Below are positions 12,866 to 22,806 of a DNA stretch of 64,000 bases, piece by piece. Every line of letters starts with the position of its first letter. The stretch's first letter is position 1. The stretch covers positions 310,001-374,000 of the forward strand of contig QJPP01001782.1 in the NCBI GenBank assembly GCA_003996215.1. Reading direction: 5' to 3'. This DNA is from Jaltomata sinuosa (lineage: Eukaryota > Streptophyta > Magnoliopsida > Solanales > Solanaceae). The translations under genes and the position numbers were made by a program. The notes under the pieces are model-generated. The model did not search any database, was not told the origin of the DNA, and saw only the letters and a program-made list of their open reading frames with translations.

Positions 12866-14359
12866 AGCTCTGAGTCCTCTGCCTCTGGTCTCCTAGGGAC
12901 CGCGTAAAACTGACGACGACCTCCACCTGCCCGACCGCCATCCCTACCACCTGCTCTGCCGCGTGGAGCACCACCTTTCCCCTGACGACCACCCTCTCTA
13001 GCCGGAGGCTGAACTACTCATAAAGGCTCGGCCAGCTGAACTGTACCCTGCTAAGGGCAATCTCTAGCAAAATGACCAATCGCACCACAAGTAAAACAAT
13101 ACCCTGATGGCCTACTCAGTCTAGATGAACAGGCAGATCCCATATGACCACCATGACCTGATGCCCCAAAAACTGTACCCCTCGAAGACTGGCCGCTATA
13201 GCCTTGATGGCTGCTCTGACCCTGCTCGAACTGGGTACTACCGAAAGTCTGAAGGGAAGCCTGAACCGGTCGGCTGGACTGACCCTGGTGCTGCTGTGGC
13301 TGATAACTCCGGCTCCACTGGCCAGGACCTCTACCACCATATCTGGAACCACTATAAACACCCTGATGTCGAGGCCTCTTATCTCTGGACCCCTGATCAT
13401 GTCGCTGTAAGTCCTCCATAGTACGGGCATAGTCTACGATAGCCTGAAATGACCGACCACCGGCAATCAATATCTCAACTGGCTGCCTGATCTCTGGCCT
13501 CAAATCCCATACAAATCTGTGAATCCTATCTGCCTCGGTAAGAATGATCATAGCTCCAAACGGTGCTAGCTGATGGAAAGGGGTCTCATACTCCGAGATA
13601 GTCGTAGACCCCTGCACAAGGTGAGTAAACTGCTCCCTGCGACGCTCCCGATCACTCTGAGGTAGGAACTTGGCCATAAAGGCCTCATAAAACTCAGACC
13701 AGGTCAAAGGAGGTGACGACGGTGGTCTACAAGCAACCTGGGTCCTCCACCATAACTTCGCTGGGCCCTCCAACTGATAGGTAGTATAACCAACCCCGTG
13801 AGTCTCCAACAAACCCAAATGATGCAACATCTCCTTCACAGGTAGTAATAAAGTCATGTGGATCCTGTCCAGAAGTACCAGCAAACCTCGAAGGTGCTAA
13901 CCTCAAAAACCTACCCAACGTCTTCTGCTCTAACTCTGTCATAACTGGGCGAGGAGCAAGAGACTGTGCAACAGATGGAACCGAAATGACCTCCGCATGG
14001 GGAGCCATAGTAGCAGGCTACGCTCCTGAGCTCTGTGCACCCAGGGATGCCCCCTGAGCGAATATCTGCGCTACCTCAGAAGGTCGCTCTCCAATCATAC
14101 CCAAAAGCTGTATTAGTAATCCCCGAATATCTGGAGACTGAGCTGCGGCTGGAGCTGGCACAGAAGTGGGCACTAGAGCTGGTACTGGAGCTGGAGCTGG
14201 AGCTGGTGGTACCTGGGTTGCCCCCTGATCCACATGCCGCTCGGGCTCTATCCCCACTCTAGCAGCCCTAGCAGGTGCCACTGCTCGAGAGCGTCCTCGA
14301 CCCTTAGCTGGAGTGGGAGGCTCATCTCCGCGTGATGCCGATGATCTCGTACGAACCAT
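12866..14359 (-). pseudogene. T1 gag with zinc knuckle
   Basis: The start is ATG at 14359 (MVRTRSSASRGDEPP); upstream codons are leader. Residues 50-85 are Ala/Pro-rich. A TAG at about 14018 interrupts, then MAPHAEVISV continues in the same frame. A 1-base shift at about 13880 moves the capsid core (QLEGPAKLWWRTQ, EFYEAFMAKFLPQS, EADRIHRFVWDLRPEIR) to another frame that runs to 13051. A Gln/Gly/Ser-rich stretch is followed by one CCHC knuckle, CFTCGAIGHFARDC. After a TAG, a basic Gly/Arg-rich tail leads to protease, with a second shift at ~12868. Gag would form the particle and bind RNA through the knuckle. Confidence 0.9.
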
Positions 14360-14557
14360 CTGTGGGAGAATAAAGTAGAACAAATGAGATTTCCAGAAAT
14401 TTCAAGGGTTCCACGCACGACACAGAAGCAATGAAAGAGTCAGATTTCCTAAAATGTCACTGTAGCCTCCCAAAGATTGAGTACGGACGTCTCTGCCCCG
14501 ATCCGCAGGACTCTATTAGACATTGGCTCCTATACCGATGACACCGGTGAACCTAAA
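14360..14557 (-). other. T1 untranslated leader
   Basis: The sequence between the primer site and the gag ATG. It has no ORF of interest and is comparable to the T2 leader at 25445-25642 (same positions of 'aatgtct', 'gagtcctgcgg' type blocks). Confidence 0.75.
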
Positions 14558-14569
14558 GCTCTAATACCA
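14558..14569 (-). promoter_or_regulatory. T1 primer binding site (initiator Met tRNA)
   Basis: On the minus strand it reads TGGTATTAGAGC, three bases after the 5' LTR end. It differs by one base from the plant iMet primer site TGGTATCAGAGC. It marks 14573 as the inner edge of the 5' LTR and fixes the element orientation. Confidence 0.9.
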
Positions 14570-17002
14570 AGTTGTCACAACCCAATTTCTTGGTCATGAT
14601 GGCACCTACAACCCCCGGTAGGAGAAACAATCCCCGTAGCCCAGGGCAGTTAGTAATGGGCTACTATCTAACAAATAAGGGTACAAGACGAAGAGAATAG
14701 ATAACAGGGATATAAATATATACATATGCTGAGACTAAACCAAACCCCAAGACCTGGTATCATAGTATAGAGCCAAAACTACATACATGGAGTGCAAACA
14801 ATCCAAAATAATATATACAGATATCTCTAAATGGTAATAGAGTACATAAAGCAAAAGATAAACTAAAGCTAAGCTCCGATCGCCAAGAGCTCACCCTCAG
14901 TCTGAAGTAGTCCCCAACAGATCTCCAAGCACGAATCACAGCGATCTAACGGTGATGGCCCACGCTAGGATCTGCACCCAAAGATGCAGGGGGTAGGGTG
15001 AGCACCAAATGCAAAGCATAAGGTACCCAGTAGGTATCATAGGCCGACTGGGCACATATAAGATAAAAGCATAGTAACAAACAGAATAGAAGCAAGTAGT
15101 CACAGAAATCAACCAAAGGTACACAGGAACTAGCCCAGAGGGAAATCAACAGAACCACATGTGAGGCCAGCAAGCCGACTATATACACCATAGGCACATG
15201 TGAAAGTAAGAAATAGCGCACCTGGGGTCCTTGCAATAACAGTGTATACATAATAAGTTTACGAAATGGATGGTATACCGGTAACCTCAAGTGTAAGAAG
15301 AAGAGAGAAAGAGTAGTGATAGGCATGCTTAGAGACATGAATCAAGCCCAACTAATCATATCAATCTCAAATCCAGAAACTAACAGTCTAGCAGTAACCA
15401 ATTTCATAATTAACCGTAACAGGGAACAATTCTACAAGTAAATAGCCAGAGTCTACCTACAGTCCCCCGGCCGCCCATACAACCGAGGAACACAAACAAG
15501 TGAAAACAAACCCTCCGGCATCCCATACTACCGGAGCGTACAATCAACAAACAACAAACAACAAACAAGGGTGGAGCCTCAAATATGAATGATATGATGC
15601 ATCAATATCTCAAGTGAAATGGTATCTCTGTATGTACCTCCTCCGGTGCCGATCCGGCCCAGCAGGTAGGTTCCATGGAAGGACACTGCCCGTATACCTC
15701 TACTCCACCGTATACCCTTCCTCCGGCACACGCAGCCTGCAGCCCTAGGCCCAGATGGCAAGTTCCATGGAGGTCCCTGACCCCATACTAAAACTCAGTA
15801 TCAAAACATGTCGTCCGGAAGCAAGTCCGATTTCAAGATAGAGACCCAGTCTCGAATATGCATGCCCAGACCCTTTCCAGGACTAAAGTAGTAGGAAAAT
15901 ATCTCAAAAACCCCTCCGAGGTGTCCGGGCATAACCGGGTCTAAACAGTAGAAAGTCATGTCAGGTGCTCGGTCCGACCGAGGCTAAAAATCATCTCAAG
16001 TAGCAAGAAAACTCAACTAGCACCCGGCCCTGCCGAGTCTAGCGTTAATCGTAAAACTGGTGTTTTAAAACATAATTTTACTTTCTTTACCCAGGAATAT
16101 TCACAAGTTAAATCAAACCATTTCCAAATCATTTCCATTAAAAACAGGCCCCCGGGGCCATGCAAGGTTAGAAAATAGTGTCAGTAGGCCCGAAGCCAAA
16201 ACCATAGTAAAACATGGATAAAACCTCTTTATATGCATGGAAATGGTATGATCACACACAATAGCTGCCCAGCAGCTCACAATCAACCTATCGACCCTGC
16301 ACAGGCCCACAGCTACTCAGCAAGCATAACCAGCCTAGAAGGATAATTCTATGCCCGGGACTCGCGGACATTCCCAAAATCCCACCTTCTATGTTCCAGA
16401 GTCAACAAGGCCTCATAGGACCACAAGGGTAAATAAAATATATCGGCAAATACTACAAGCAACGGAGGAATAAAAGTAGGCGGACATGAATAAAGCGGTC
16501 GAGGTCTGTGGTACCAACCTAATAAACCAACCCAAGGATGCCCATTAATACAATTTTATCCTATATATGCGGAGTCTAGGGAAAATAAACCGTAACCTAC
16601 CTGTCGTCCGATGACAAGCTCGAACCTCTCTGAAAAGAAGCTCTGAAACGAAATCAAACTTGAACTCGGGCTTGAATAACTTGACGTAGATAGTCAATTT
16701 TCTTTCGGTGATCAAAATAAATCGTCAAAATATTACTCCTGCCAATTCACTTTCCAACGTGATAACATAGAAGTTAATATTTTAGGAATCCGTTGATTTC
16801 AATACCTATAGATATGTATATAGGTAGCTTGTATTTGTAAGGACAAAATAATGGGCACTAGCTATTGATATAATATATATATCAGCAGCAATTTCCATGG
16901 GATTCTATTAATATTGGCTAACAAGTGGAAGTATAGCAACCTTTGGGGACTTGCTGTCCCTTTCACCACCATCCACGTAGAGTGGAGATATACCCACTTC
17001 CT

Positions 17003-17027
17003 CCACCTCCACGTGTAGTGGAGGTGG
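17003..17027. repeat. Perfect hairpin in T1 LTR
   Basis: Ten-base arms ccacctccac and gtggaggtgg around the loop gtgta. The identical hairpin occurs at 4101-4125 and 8490-8514. It lies downstream of the putative TATA box and so probably within the transcribed part of the LTR. Confidence 0.85.
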
Positions 17028-17497
17028 CTACACTACCATTATTTCCATTCCTCTTCATATGTATTCGGGTATTGCGTAGGTTCGTGGTAAAACATATATA
17101 ACTTTTTAAATATACCATAATTCATAGAAAATTATTTCAAACAAAACCTACTATTTTATAATAATAAATTTTAACATAACTAAATTTACTATCTCCGTTA
17201 AAATATTACAATGTACAAAAACCTTATAAAATAAATACATATACCATTATATCGTACCAAAATATTTTTCATAAACCTTTAAAATATTTTAAAAAGGTAA
17301 TAATAATATAAATTTTTACCAAATTCAACTTTCAAATAAAATATTTTCAAATACACGCGATGTTAATAAATTCTCAAACTTAGGCTCGCAATTCACCATC
17401 GCACGATTTTGATACTCAAAAACTCTCTTGGAACCCTCCCTTATGTTTTCTCACTGTTTCAGAACTGAAATGGCATTTTAAAACGTGAAGTTGAGGC

Positions 17498-17505
17498 TTT
17501 AAATA
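17498..17505 (-). promoter_or_regulatory. T1 TATA-like box in the 5' LTR
   Basis: The minus strand reads TATTTAAAG, immediately downstream of the GC-rich repeats at 17512-17549. The other two LTR copies read GATTTAAAG here, so only the 5' LTR keeps the initial T. No transcript evidence can be seen. Confidence 0.5.
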
Positions 17506-17511
17506 GGTTTT

Positions 17512-17549
17512 GACCCGACCCGGTTCGCGACCCGGTTCGCAACCCGGTT
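17512..17549 (-). repeat. T1 upstream repeats, 12-bp word acccggttcgcg
   Basis: Three successive copies of about 12 bp (acccggttcgcg, acccggttcgca, acccggttt) directly upstream of the TATA-like box on the minus strand. All three T1 LTRs have them (about 4610-4650 and 9000-9038). Confidence 0.8.
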
Positions 17550-17915
17550 TCTGCCAGACAGTCCGCGGTAAAACAGTCATAACTTTTCACTCCGAGATCA
17601 GTTGGATGTGAGGTTTTATGCGTTGGAAACTAGACTCGTAGACCTTTGATTTGGTATTTTGGGGGACTTCTAACTCTTTATATATTGAGATAAAAGCTCT
17701 GAGACATTTTACCCAAAGTTCAGAAAATTTATTAAAGAACTTACGATAACTTTAGCCGACTTGCTTGACTTCAAAACCTATCATACGACCAAACAAATGG
17801 ACCTGGCACCGAACTACCGGTCCTGACAAGCTTTGAATGACTTGGGGCCGCTACAAACAAGCTCTAACGGCACAAGGAAAATATATACTTGGAAATAACC
17901 GGAAGGGTCATTACA

Positions 17916-17920
17916 GTAAA
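17916..17920. repeat. Target site duplication gtaaa, right copy (T1)
   Basis: Directly follows the final CA of T1 at 17915 and matches 1674-1678. Confidence 0.95.
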
Positions 17921-18489
17921 GAAGCCTTGGTTGGGCTAGATTTGGTTCATGAAGCTATGGAGAAAGTTCAGCTTATTAGAGAAAGATTGAAAATAGCTCA
18001 GAGTCATCAGAAGTCTTATGTAGATGTGAAGAGAAGGGACTTTGAGTTTGGGATCGATGATTGGGTCTTCCTGAAATTATCACCCATGAAGGGAGTGATG
18101 AGATTTGGAAAGAAAGGAAAGCTCAGTCCCAGGTATATAGGCCCTTACAGAATCTTGAAAAGGATTGGTAATATGGCTTATGAGTTGCAGTTGCCAGCAG
18201 AGCTAGTAGCGGTTCATCCAGTCTTTCACATTTCCTTGTTAAAAAAATGTGTCGGTGATCCGGCATTGATAGTACCTTTAGAGATTTGGCTGTGAAGGAT
18301 AGTCTCACCTATGAGGAGGTTCCAGTTGAGATTCTTTACCGTCAGGTTAGTAGGTTGAGAAATAAGGAAGTCACTTCAGTAAAGGTCTTGTGGAGGAATC
18401 AGTCTGTAGCGGGAGATACTTGGGAAGCAGAAGCAGCCCTGATGGCCAAGTACCCTCACCTCTTTCCGTCCAATTCAGTTTCAGCTTAA
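17921..18489 (+). pseudogene. G0 integrase C-terminus and chromodomain
   Basis: The continuation of G0 integrase after T1. It starts at the GAA codon at 17921 with VHEAMEKVQLIRERLKIAQ, then the KSYVDVKRR and SPRYIGPYRILKRIG blocks (GPY domain) and HPVFHISLLKK. A 1-base frameshift at about 18280 moves the chromodomain (YEEVPVEILYRQVSRLRNK, VLWRNQSVAGDTWEAE) to the next frame, which ends with TAA at 18487-18489. Any upstream 'ORF' start inside T1 LTR sequence is not real. Confidence 0.9.
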
Positions 18490-18714
18490 GGTAATAGTTC
18501 CTCTTCAGTCTATCAGTTTACTCTTGTGTAATTCAGTCTCAGTACCTTGTTCCATCAGTTATTCTTGCATTTTAGCATATTTGCATGTTCATGGAACTCA
18601 GTTCAGTTAGATATGAGTTTCTAGTACTCAGTTGGTAGGGATTGCAACTCCTTCCCTCTAAAATCAGCTTGTTTAGTCTTTATTCGAAGACGAATGATCG
18701 CAAGGGGGAGATAT
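18490..18714 (+). other. G0 3' untranslated region with polypurine tract
   Basis: Non-coding. It contains the typical 'cgaagacgaatgatcg' lead and, at 18702-18710, the polypurine tract aagggggag, which primes plus-strand DNA synthesis. The LTR begins four bases later. Confidence 0.85.
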
Positions 18715-20847
18715 TATAACACCCCAGAACTTTCAAGCCCAGACTTAGCTCAAAAAATTATAAGAAAATAATTTTTTCAACTGTCAGCTGGAATCACAAG
18801 TTGGATCCATGAACTGTGGAAGTTTCCACGAGTTGTGGACTGGACCCGTGGAATTAAATCAGAAGCTTGAAGATTCCTCTGAGAACCATGATTGGGTTCT
18901 ATGGCCCATGGGAAGATCAACAAGTCGTGAACCCAAGCCATGGAACCAACTTCCAGTAGCCCAGTATTAAGTCCCTAGGGTTCATGAGTGGGATCCATGA
19001 CCCATGGAAGTTTCCACGAGTAATGAACCCAACTCGTGGAACCCATCTTCAGAGACCCAGAGATTTCAGCCTAGAAACCATGAGTGGGATCCATGAACCA
19101 TGGACGCTTCCATGAGTCATGAACCTAAATCGTGGAATTTATTCCAGTAGCTCAATTTTCAGGACCAGGAACCACGACAGAGTTCCATGAGCCGTGGAAG
19201 TTTCCACGAGCCATAGAACCCATCCATGGAACCTGAGTCGCAAATTTCAACAGTGTTTCTTTAAATTTTCCAGGGGCATTCCAGACTTTTCCTACCTCTT
19301 TTAATGCCTAAGCTATGACATTTTGACTACTCTAAGCCTAGTTTATTAGTCAAAATTACCTAAAACATCTATTCTCCTAAGATCACCGGACTTAGAAAGA
19401 AAAGAAACAAAAAGGGCGACAATTTTCTCTCAAGAACAAGCAGAGGTCTTCTTCAAGTTCATCCCCAAAATCCAAAGGATTTCTCCGTAGTTTCTTCTCC
19501 AGGTATATGGGATTTCACTAGTGAGTTTCTTCCACCCATTAGGTCCCTAGAATTCAGGCAGTCCTTTAGTTTTTCCATGAATTATTCAGACCTAGGGTTC
19601 CTAAATCTTAGGGATTCATTATAATTCAGCTGCTATAGTTGTATGGATATTAAATACATTTTTCTTCGAGAAATTTGTATAGTCTCATGTACAGAACTTA
19701 GAAACCCTAGCTTGTGTAAATTTTAGCATTTCATAAATTACGCTTGCTAGGTTGATTAGTCAGACAATCATGCTTCAAAATTCGAATGTCATATCTTTAA
19801 GTATATGTATGTTGCATTCTCATACGATAACAATATTTGAGATATCCAACATTTTAGCTTGCATTCTATTCCTCATATTCAGTTGAGAGTGAACTTAGCA
19901 CCGAGTGGACAAAGGGATGAAGGCTCACCCGCCAGTTTAGGCTGAGACCTTTAGTAGCAATCCCTGAGTCCCAGAACTATGGTGCCACCGTAGGTTCTAA
20001 AGGGGTCACCCGTCAGATTAGGCTTGACACCCTCGTTCCTTGTGGACATCAGTTAGTGGATCCACATCAGACGTGTTTGTAACCTTAGCAAGGTATGAAT
20101 ACCCTTCCATCCAGGGTTACAGGTTGACCCCATAGTTCGCTCAGCTTGGAGTATGTCGGTTAACAGTATCTTCCACATTCGGATTCACATTGCATTGACA
20201 ATGTACTCAGTATATATATTCAGTTATTCAGCTCAGCATATTATATTATATGTTCATGTTAGTACTTGGTCATTGTATCCAGCTTATTATCCATTTTATG
20301 CTTCAGTATGTATTTCCATGTTCAGTTTTATATTGTTTAGTTTAGCCCATATCTCGCATGCTCAGTACATTCAAAGTACTAACGCATACTTTTATGTTAC
20401 ATCATTTTATTATGTAGGTTCAGGAGCTCCGCATCCAGATCGCGCTTAACTCGTTTCCATTCCCTATTCAACAGCTTCATCAGTGATTCTTCATAGTTCG
20501 AGGACAACGTACATGCTTTGTTTACAGTCTTATTATTTTAGTTTTTAGTTGCTAGAGTTAGCTGGGGGCATGTACCAGAGACTTAAATCAGTTAGAGGCT
20601 TTCAGATATAGACTAGTTTCAGCTGTTGTTAGTATTATTTTCAGTCATCACTATACTCTTTATATATTTTATATTCAGACATGTTTTGGACTTTTCCGAC
20701 TTTCGATATTAAACTATTTTTCAGCTTTCACACAATATATGCTTTTAACTGGAAATTGTATAGATATGCCATGCCATGGGTTAGCTTGGGGTCACTTGTG
20801 CTACTGAGCACTATGTTGTATCTCGGAGGTAGCCTTGGGGTGTGACA
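18715..20847 (+). repeat. G0 3' LTR, type Z (2133 bp)
   Basis: It starts tataacacccc (TG mutated to TA) after the polypurine tract and ends cttggggtgtgaca. It has the same length and layout as the solo LTR at 60816-62948. The U3 region has a ~100-bp-period array of palindromic words (18785-19235). The R/U5 part is shared with the LTR starting at 63083 (for example the 'tctcaagaacaagcag' block). Confidence 0.9.
18785..19235. repeat. Z array: ~100-bp units with ccacgag...ctcgtgg words
   Basis: About four to five degenerate units, each containing a 'gaaccatgagtgggatccat' type start, a 'ccatggaagtttccacgag' centre and an 'aactcgtggaacc' end. Half-sites are mutually complementary, so each unit can fold. 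Similar arrays occur at 48050-48305, 60880-61320 and, diverged, 63125-63495. Confidence 0.8.
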
Positions 20848-20952
20848 TGTGTCATGTATTGTAGAGACCTGTCCAATTTATTAGCTATAATATACAGTGC
20901 ATGAAAATCACCTAATCATGAAATTGTCACTTAATTCTTCACTTTTCATTAG

Positions 20953-21064
20953 AGTGGAAATTTACTTCATTGCTTTGTAAAATTATCTCATAAGTTCTGA
21001 TTAATAATAGTGGAAATTTACTTAATTGATTTGTAAAATTATCTCATAAGTTCTAATTAATAAT
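20953..21064. repeat. 56-bp tandem duplication
   Basis: Two adjacent units starting agtggaaatttactt, at 20953-21008 and 21009-21064, differ at only a few positions. Confidence 0.9.
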
Positions 21065-21182
21065 ATTTCATTTACTTACAGTCAAGTGACTTTTGGCTTC
21101 TGCATTAAGATTTAATATGAAAATTTAATTCTTAATTAGTCATTTTATTTATTAAAATCAACTTATTCATATAAATAAATAA

Positions 21183-21186
<4 letters not shown>

Positions 21187-21222
<36 letters not shown>
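21187..21222. repeat. TA dinucleotide microsatellite
   Basis: About 18 uninterrupted TA steps following an aaat repeat. Confidence 0.95.
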
Positions 21223-21227
<5 letters not shown>

Positions 21228-21768
21228 ATGTGTGCAACCATATCATAAAGACAATCATAGTGCAATGAAACTATTGAATTACATCCAAGTGAACAAACAT
21301 GAATTTCTTTCAATTAATTTCAAGATTATGAACACAGTAAAATATGGTATATGTAATGAACATAGGTGAGATGTACAGAGGTGCAAAGTAGAGAAATATG
21401 CATGTTGAGTATAAAAACTCAATAAAACAAAATCTAAAGATGAAGCAACTGATGAAGGATGGTTGGATAAAATTTGACCTTGCTTCCCATGCATGTTTGT
21501 AAATTGCATCCTAGCTATTATCGATTGAATTTATATTTATGCTGTGAGAATGTTGACATACAGTTTGAGGATTTGATAAATAAGAATTTTGTAACCTCTC
21601 TCTATAGGATGGTAACTATCCTAAAATAAATATTTTGTGTTATCTTCATATGTTCCACCTAAATATTTTGTGCTATCTTCAATAGTGGTTTGCACTATTG
21701 GTTTGGGTCCCAAAATATTTGGATGCATTTTGAGTAGTTGGTTAAAAAGTTGAAAGTTTTGACCTAGA

Positions 21769-21784
21769 GTTGACTTGGGTCAAC
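21769..21784. promoter_or_regulatory. Inverted W-box pair in W LTR
   Basis: GTTGACTTGGGTCAAC: two TTGAC cores facing each other. The same 16-mer is in both LTRs of T2. TTGAC is the known WRKY binding core; function here is inferred. Confidence 0.5.
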
Positions 21785-21791
21785 ATTTATG

Positions 21792-21796
21792 GATAA
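21792..21796. repeat. Target site duplication gataa, left copy (X)
   Basis: Matches 58278-58282. It flanks X exactly at its TG start and at its (mutated) CA end. Confidence 0.92.
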
Positions 21797-21884
21797 TGTA
21801 ATGACCTGTTCAGTCATTATTAAAAGACACCTCATTACGGGTTACAAAAACTTTGAAATATGCTCTCGAATTAATATGGGGTGA

Positions 21885-21889
21885 CACAA
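21885..21889. repeat. Target site duplication cacaa, left copy (T2)
   Basis: Matches 33408-33412 exactly. The X LTR is continuous when T2 plus one copy is removed. Confidence 0.92.
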
Positions 21890-22386
21890 TATGATGACCC
21901 CTCCGGTCATCTTTGTGTTTATGCTTTTTTTATACCGTTAGAGCTTTTTGGTAGCAGCCTCAAGTTAGTTATGGCATGCTGGGACTGGTAGTTCGGTGCT
22001 CTGGTCATTCGTTTGGTTGTCTTGGCTATTTGCCTATTTTACAGCCTTAACTTAGAATATCATTAACTTTAGTCAACATTCTTAGCTAACATACTCGGAA
22101 TTGAATTCTGACAGTTCTGTTAGCTCCGGAGCATTGAGTTTGGTCTATTTGGACCGTTGGTTGAGGCCTAAGAACTTCCGATGTGGGTTTTGTGTTGCTT
22201 TTTCTATTTTCAGTCCATTTGGAGTTGGAAGTGTATCTTTGGTTAGCTTTCGATGATCAGAGTGTCAGATTCGAAATCTGATGATTCCATCAGCTCTGAA
22301 ATATTGAGTTTGTGTTAGGTAGATGATTAGTTCAGGTCCCGAGTGCCCCGAGCTCATTTCAAGTGTTTAAGTGCTTGTTGGTTAAA

Positions 22387-22402
22387 GTTGACTTGGGTCA
22401 AC
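22387..22402. promoter_or_regulatory. Inverted W-box pair in T2 5' LTR
   Basis: GTTGACTTGGGTCAAC, identical in the 3' LTR (30381-30396) and in W (21769-21784). Confidence 0.5.
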
Positions 22403-22564
22403 ATTTCTCCGAAACAACCTCGTATGGAAGTTTCATTGATTCTGTTGAGTCTAGAATGTCATTTCTACTCTGTTAGCATTATTGTTTTTGAGTTTCAGTT
22501 TCTGATCGTGCCCGGAATGCCCCATAGTGTTCTAGAAAAGTCAGAGATTTTGTTGTTGCAGGTG

Positions 22565-22785
22565 CAGGCCTCAGGCCTTAATCACGACCGTGAGCCTTCT
22601 CCCTCTCGACTACGATAAAGCACCTAGCCCCTTGTTCTTCACAATCACAAGATCGTCTGTCGCGATCGCAATGAAGCTTCTCCCCCTATGTTATTCACAA
22701 CCATGGGGCTAGTCCTCGCGATTATGATGGTCTAGCCAGCATGGTCATTGCGTCCGCGTAGGGTCCCTTCGCGATCGCGATGAAG
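22565..22785. repeat. T2 array of cgcgatcgcgatgaag words
   Basis: Three to four degenerate units of ~55-75 bp, each centred on a cgcgatcgc palindrome. Best copies are at 22661-22670 and 22769-22780. The matching array in the 3' LTR is at about 30565-30775 (perfect copy 30704-30715). It ends ~15 bases before the TATA box. Confidence 0.8.
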
Positions 22786-22798
22786 GACCCCTGGGCAG

Positions 22799-22806
22799 TA
22801 TATAAA
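22799..22806 (+). promoter_or_regulatory. T2 TATA box, 5' LTR
   Basis: TATATAAA followed by C, a strong plant TATA consensus. It is conserved at 30787-30794 in the 3' LTR. Confidence 0.75.

Larger units (their letters stand above)
1679..17915 (-). mobile_element. T1: chromovirus with three LTRs, inserted in G0 integrase
   Basis: Both outer ends are TG/CA and are flanked by gtaaa. In element orientation (minus) the order is: 5' LTR 17915-14573, Met primer site, gag, protease, RT, RNase H, integrase, chromodomain (to 9413), truncated LTR 9402-7290, part of RT to chromodomain of a second unit (7289-5027), and 3' LTR 5016-1679. A normal element of this family would be about 12 kb with two LTRs. 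The extra unit looks like a tandem element from LTR-LTR unequal recombination that then lost LTR end, leader, gag and protease. The chromodomain and ~3.3 kb LTRs suggest the Tekay/Del branch (inference). Confidence 0.93.
14573..17915 (-). repeat. T1 5' LTR (3343 bp)
   Basis: Plus-strand borders are tgtcacaaccc and ggtcattaca. It is adjacent to the primer site on one side and to the gtaaa duplication on the other. In element orientation the first ~420 bases hold the U3 promoter region with CGCGAACCGGGT repeats and TATTTAAA. The conserved hairpin is at 17003-17027. Confidence 0.95.
1..20847 (+). mobile_element. G0: Ty3/gypsy chromovirus, 5' part outside window, split by T1
   Basis: A plus-strand LTR retrotransposon. 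Order seen: end of RT, RNase H, integrase, [T1 insertion 1679-17915], integrase C-terminus, chromodomain, polypurine tract, 3' LTR. gag, protease, most of RT and the 5' LTR lie before base 1. The integrase reading frame stops at 1678 and resumes in frame at 17921 once T1 and one copy of its target duplication are removed, so both halves are one element. The C-terminal chromodomain places it among chromoviruses. Several nonsense codons and frameshifts make it inactive. Confidence 0.93.
20848..21589. other. AT-rich stretch without genes
   Basis: Lies between the G0 LTR and the presumed start of W. No coding similarity, primer site or LTR border was recognised. It holds the tandem duplication and microsatellite listed below. 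It may be the oldest sequence in the window. Confidence 0.6.
21590..21796 (+). repeat. W LTR, left fragment (left border tentative)
   Basis: It resembles U3 of T2 (gtttgggtccc, the GTTGACTTGGGTCAAC palindrome at 21769-21784) and continues at 58283 after X is removed. The start at 21590 (tgtaacctc) is a guess: I found no target duplication to prove it. Confidence 0.5.

Noticed and set aside
13125..13421. 98-codon plus-strand frame opposite T1 gag
   Set aside because: It is a shadow of the Gln/Gly-rich gag tail on the other strand.
17837..17915. Start of the G0 C-terminal ORF inside T1 LTR sequence
   Set aside because: The frame happens to be open across the T1 border. Homology to integrase begins only at 17921.
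18785..19235. CRISPR-like repeat array
   Set aside because: Units are degenerate, ~100 bp, self-complementary and part of an LTR in plant DNA. There are no constant repeats with unique spacers and no cas genes.
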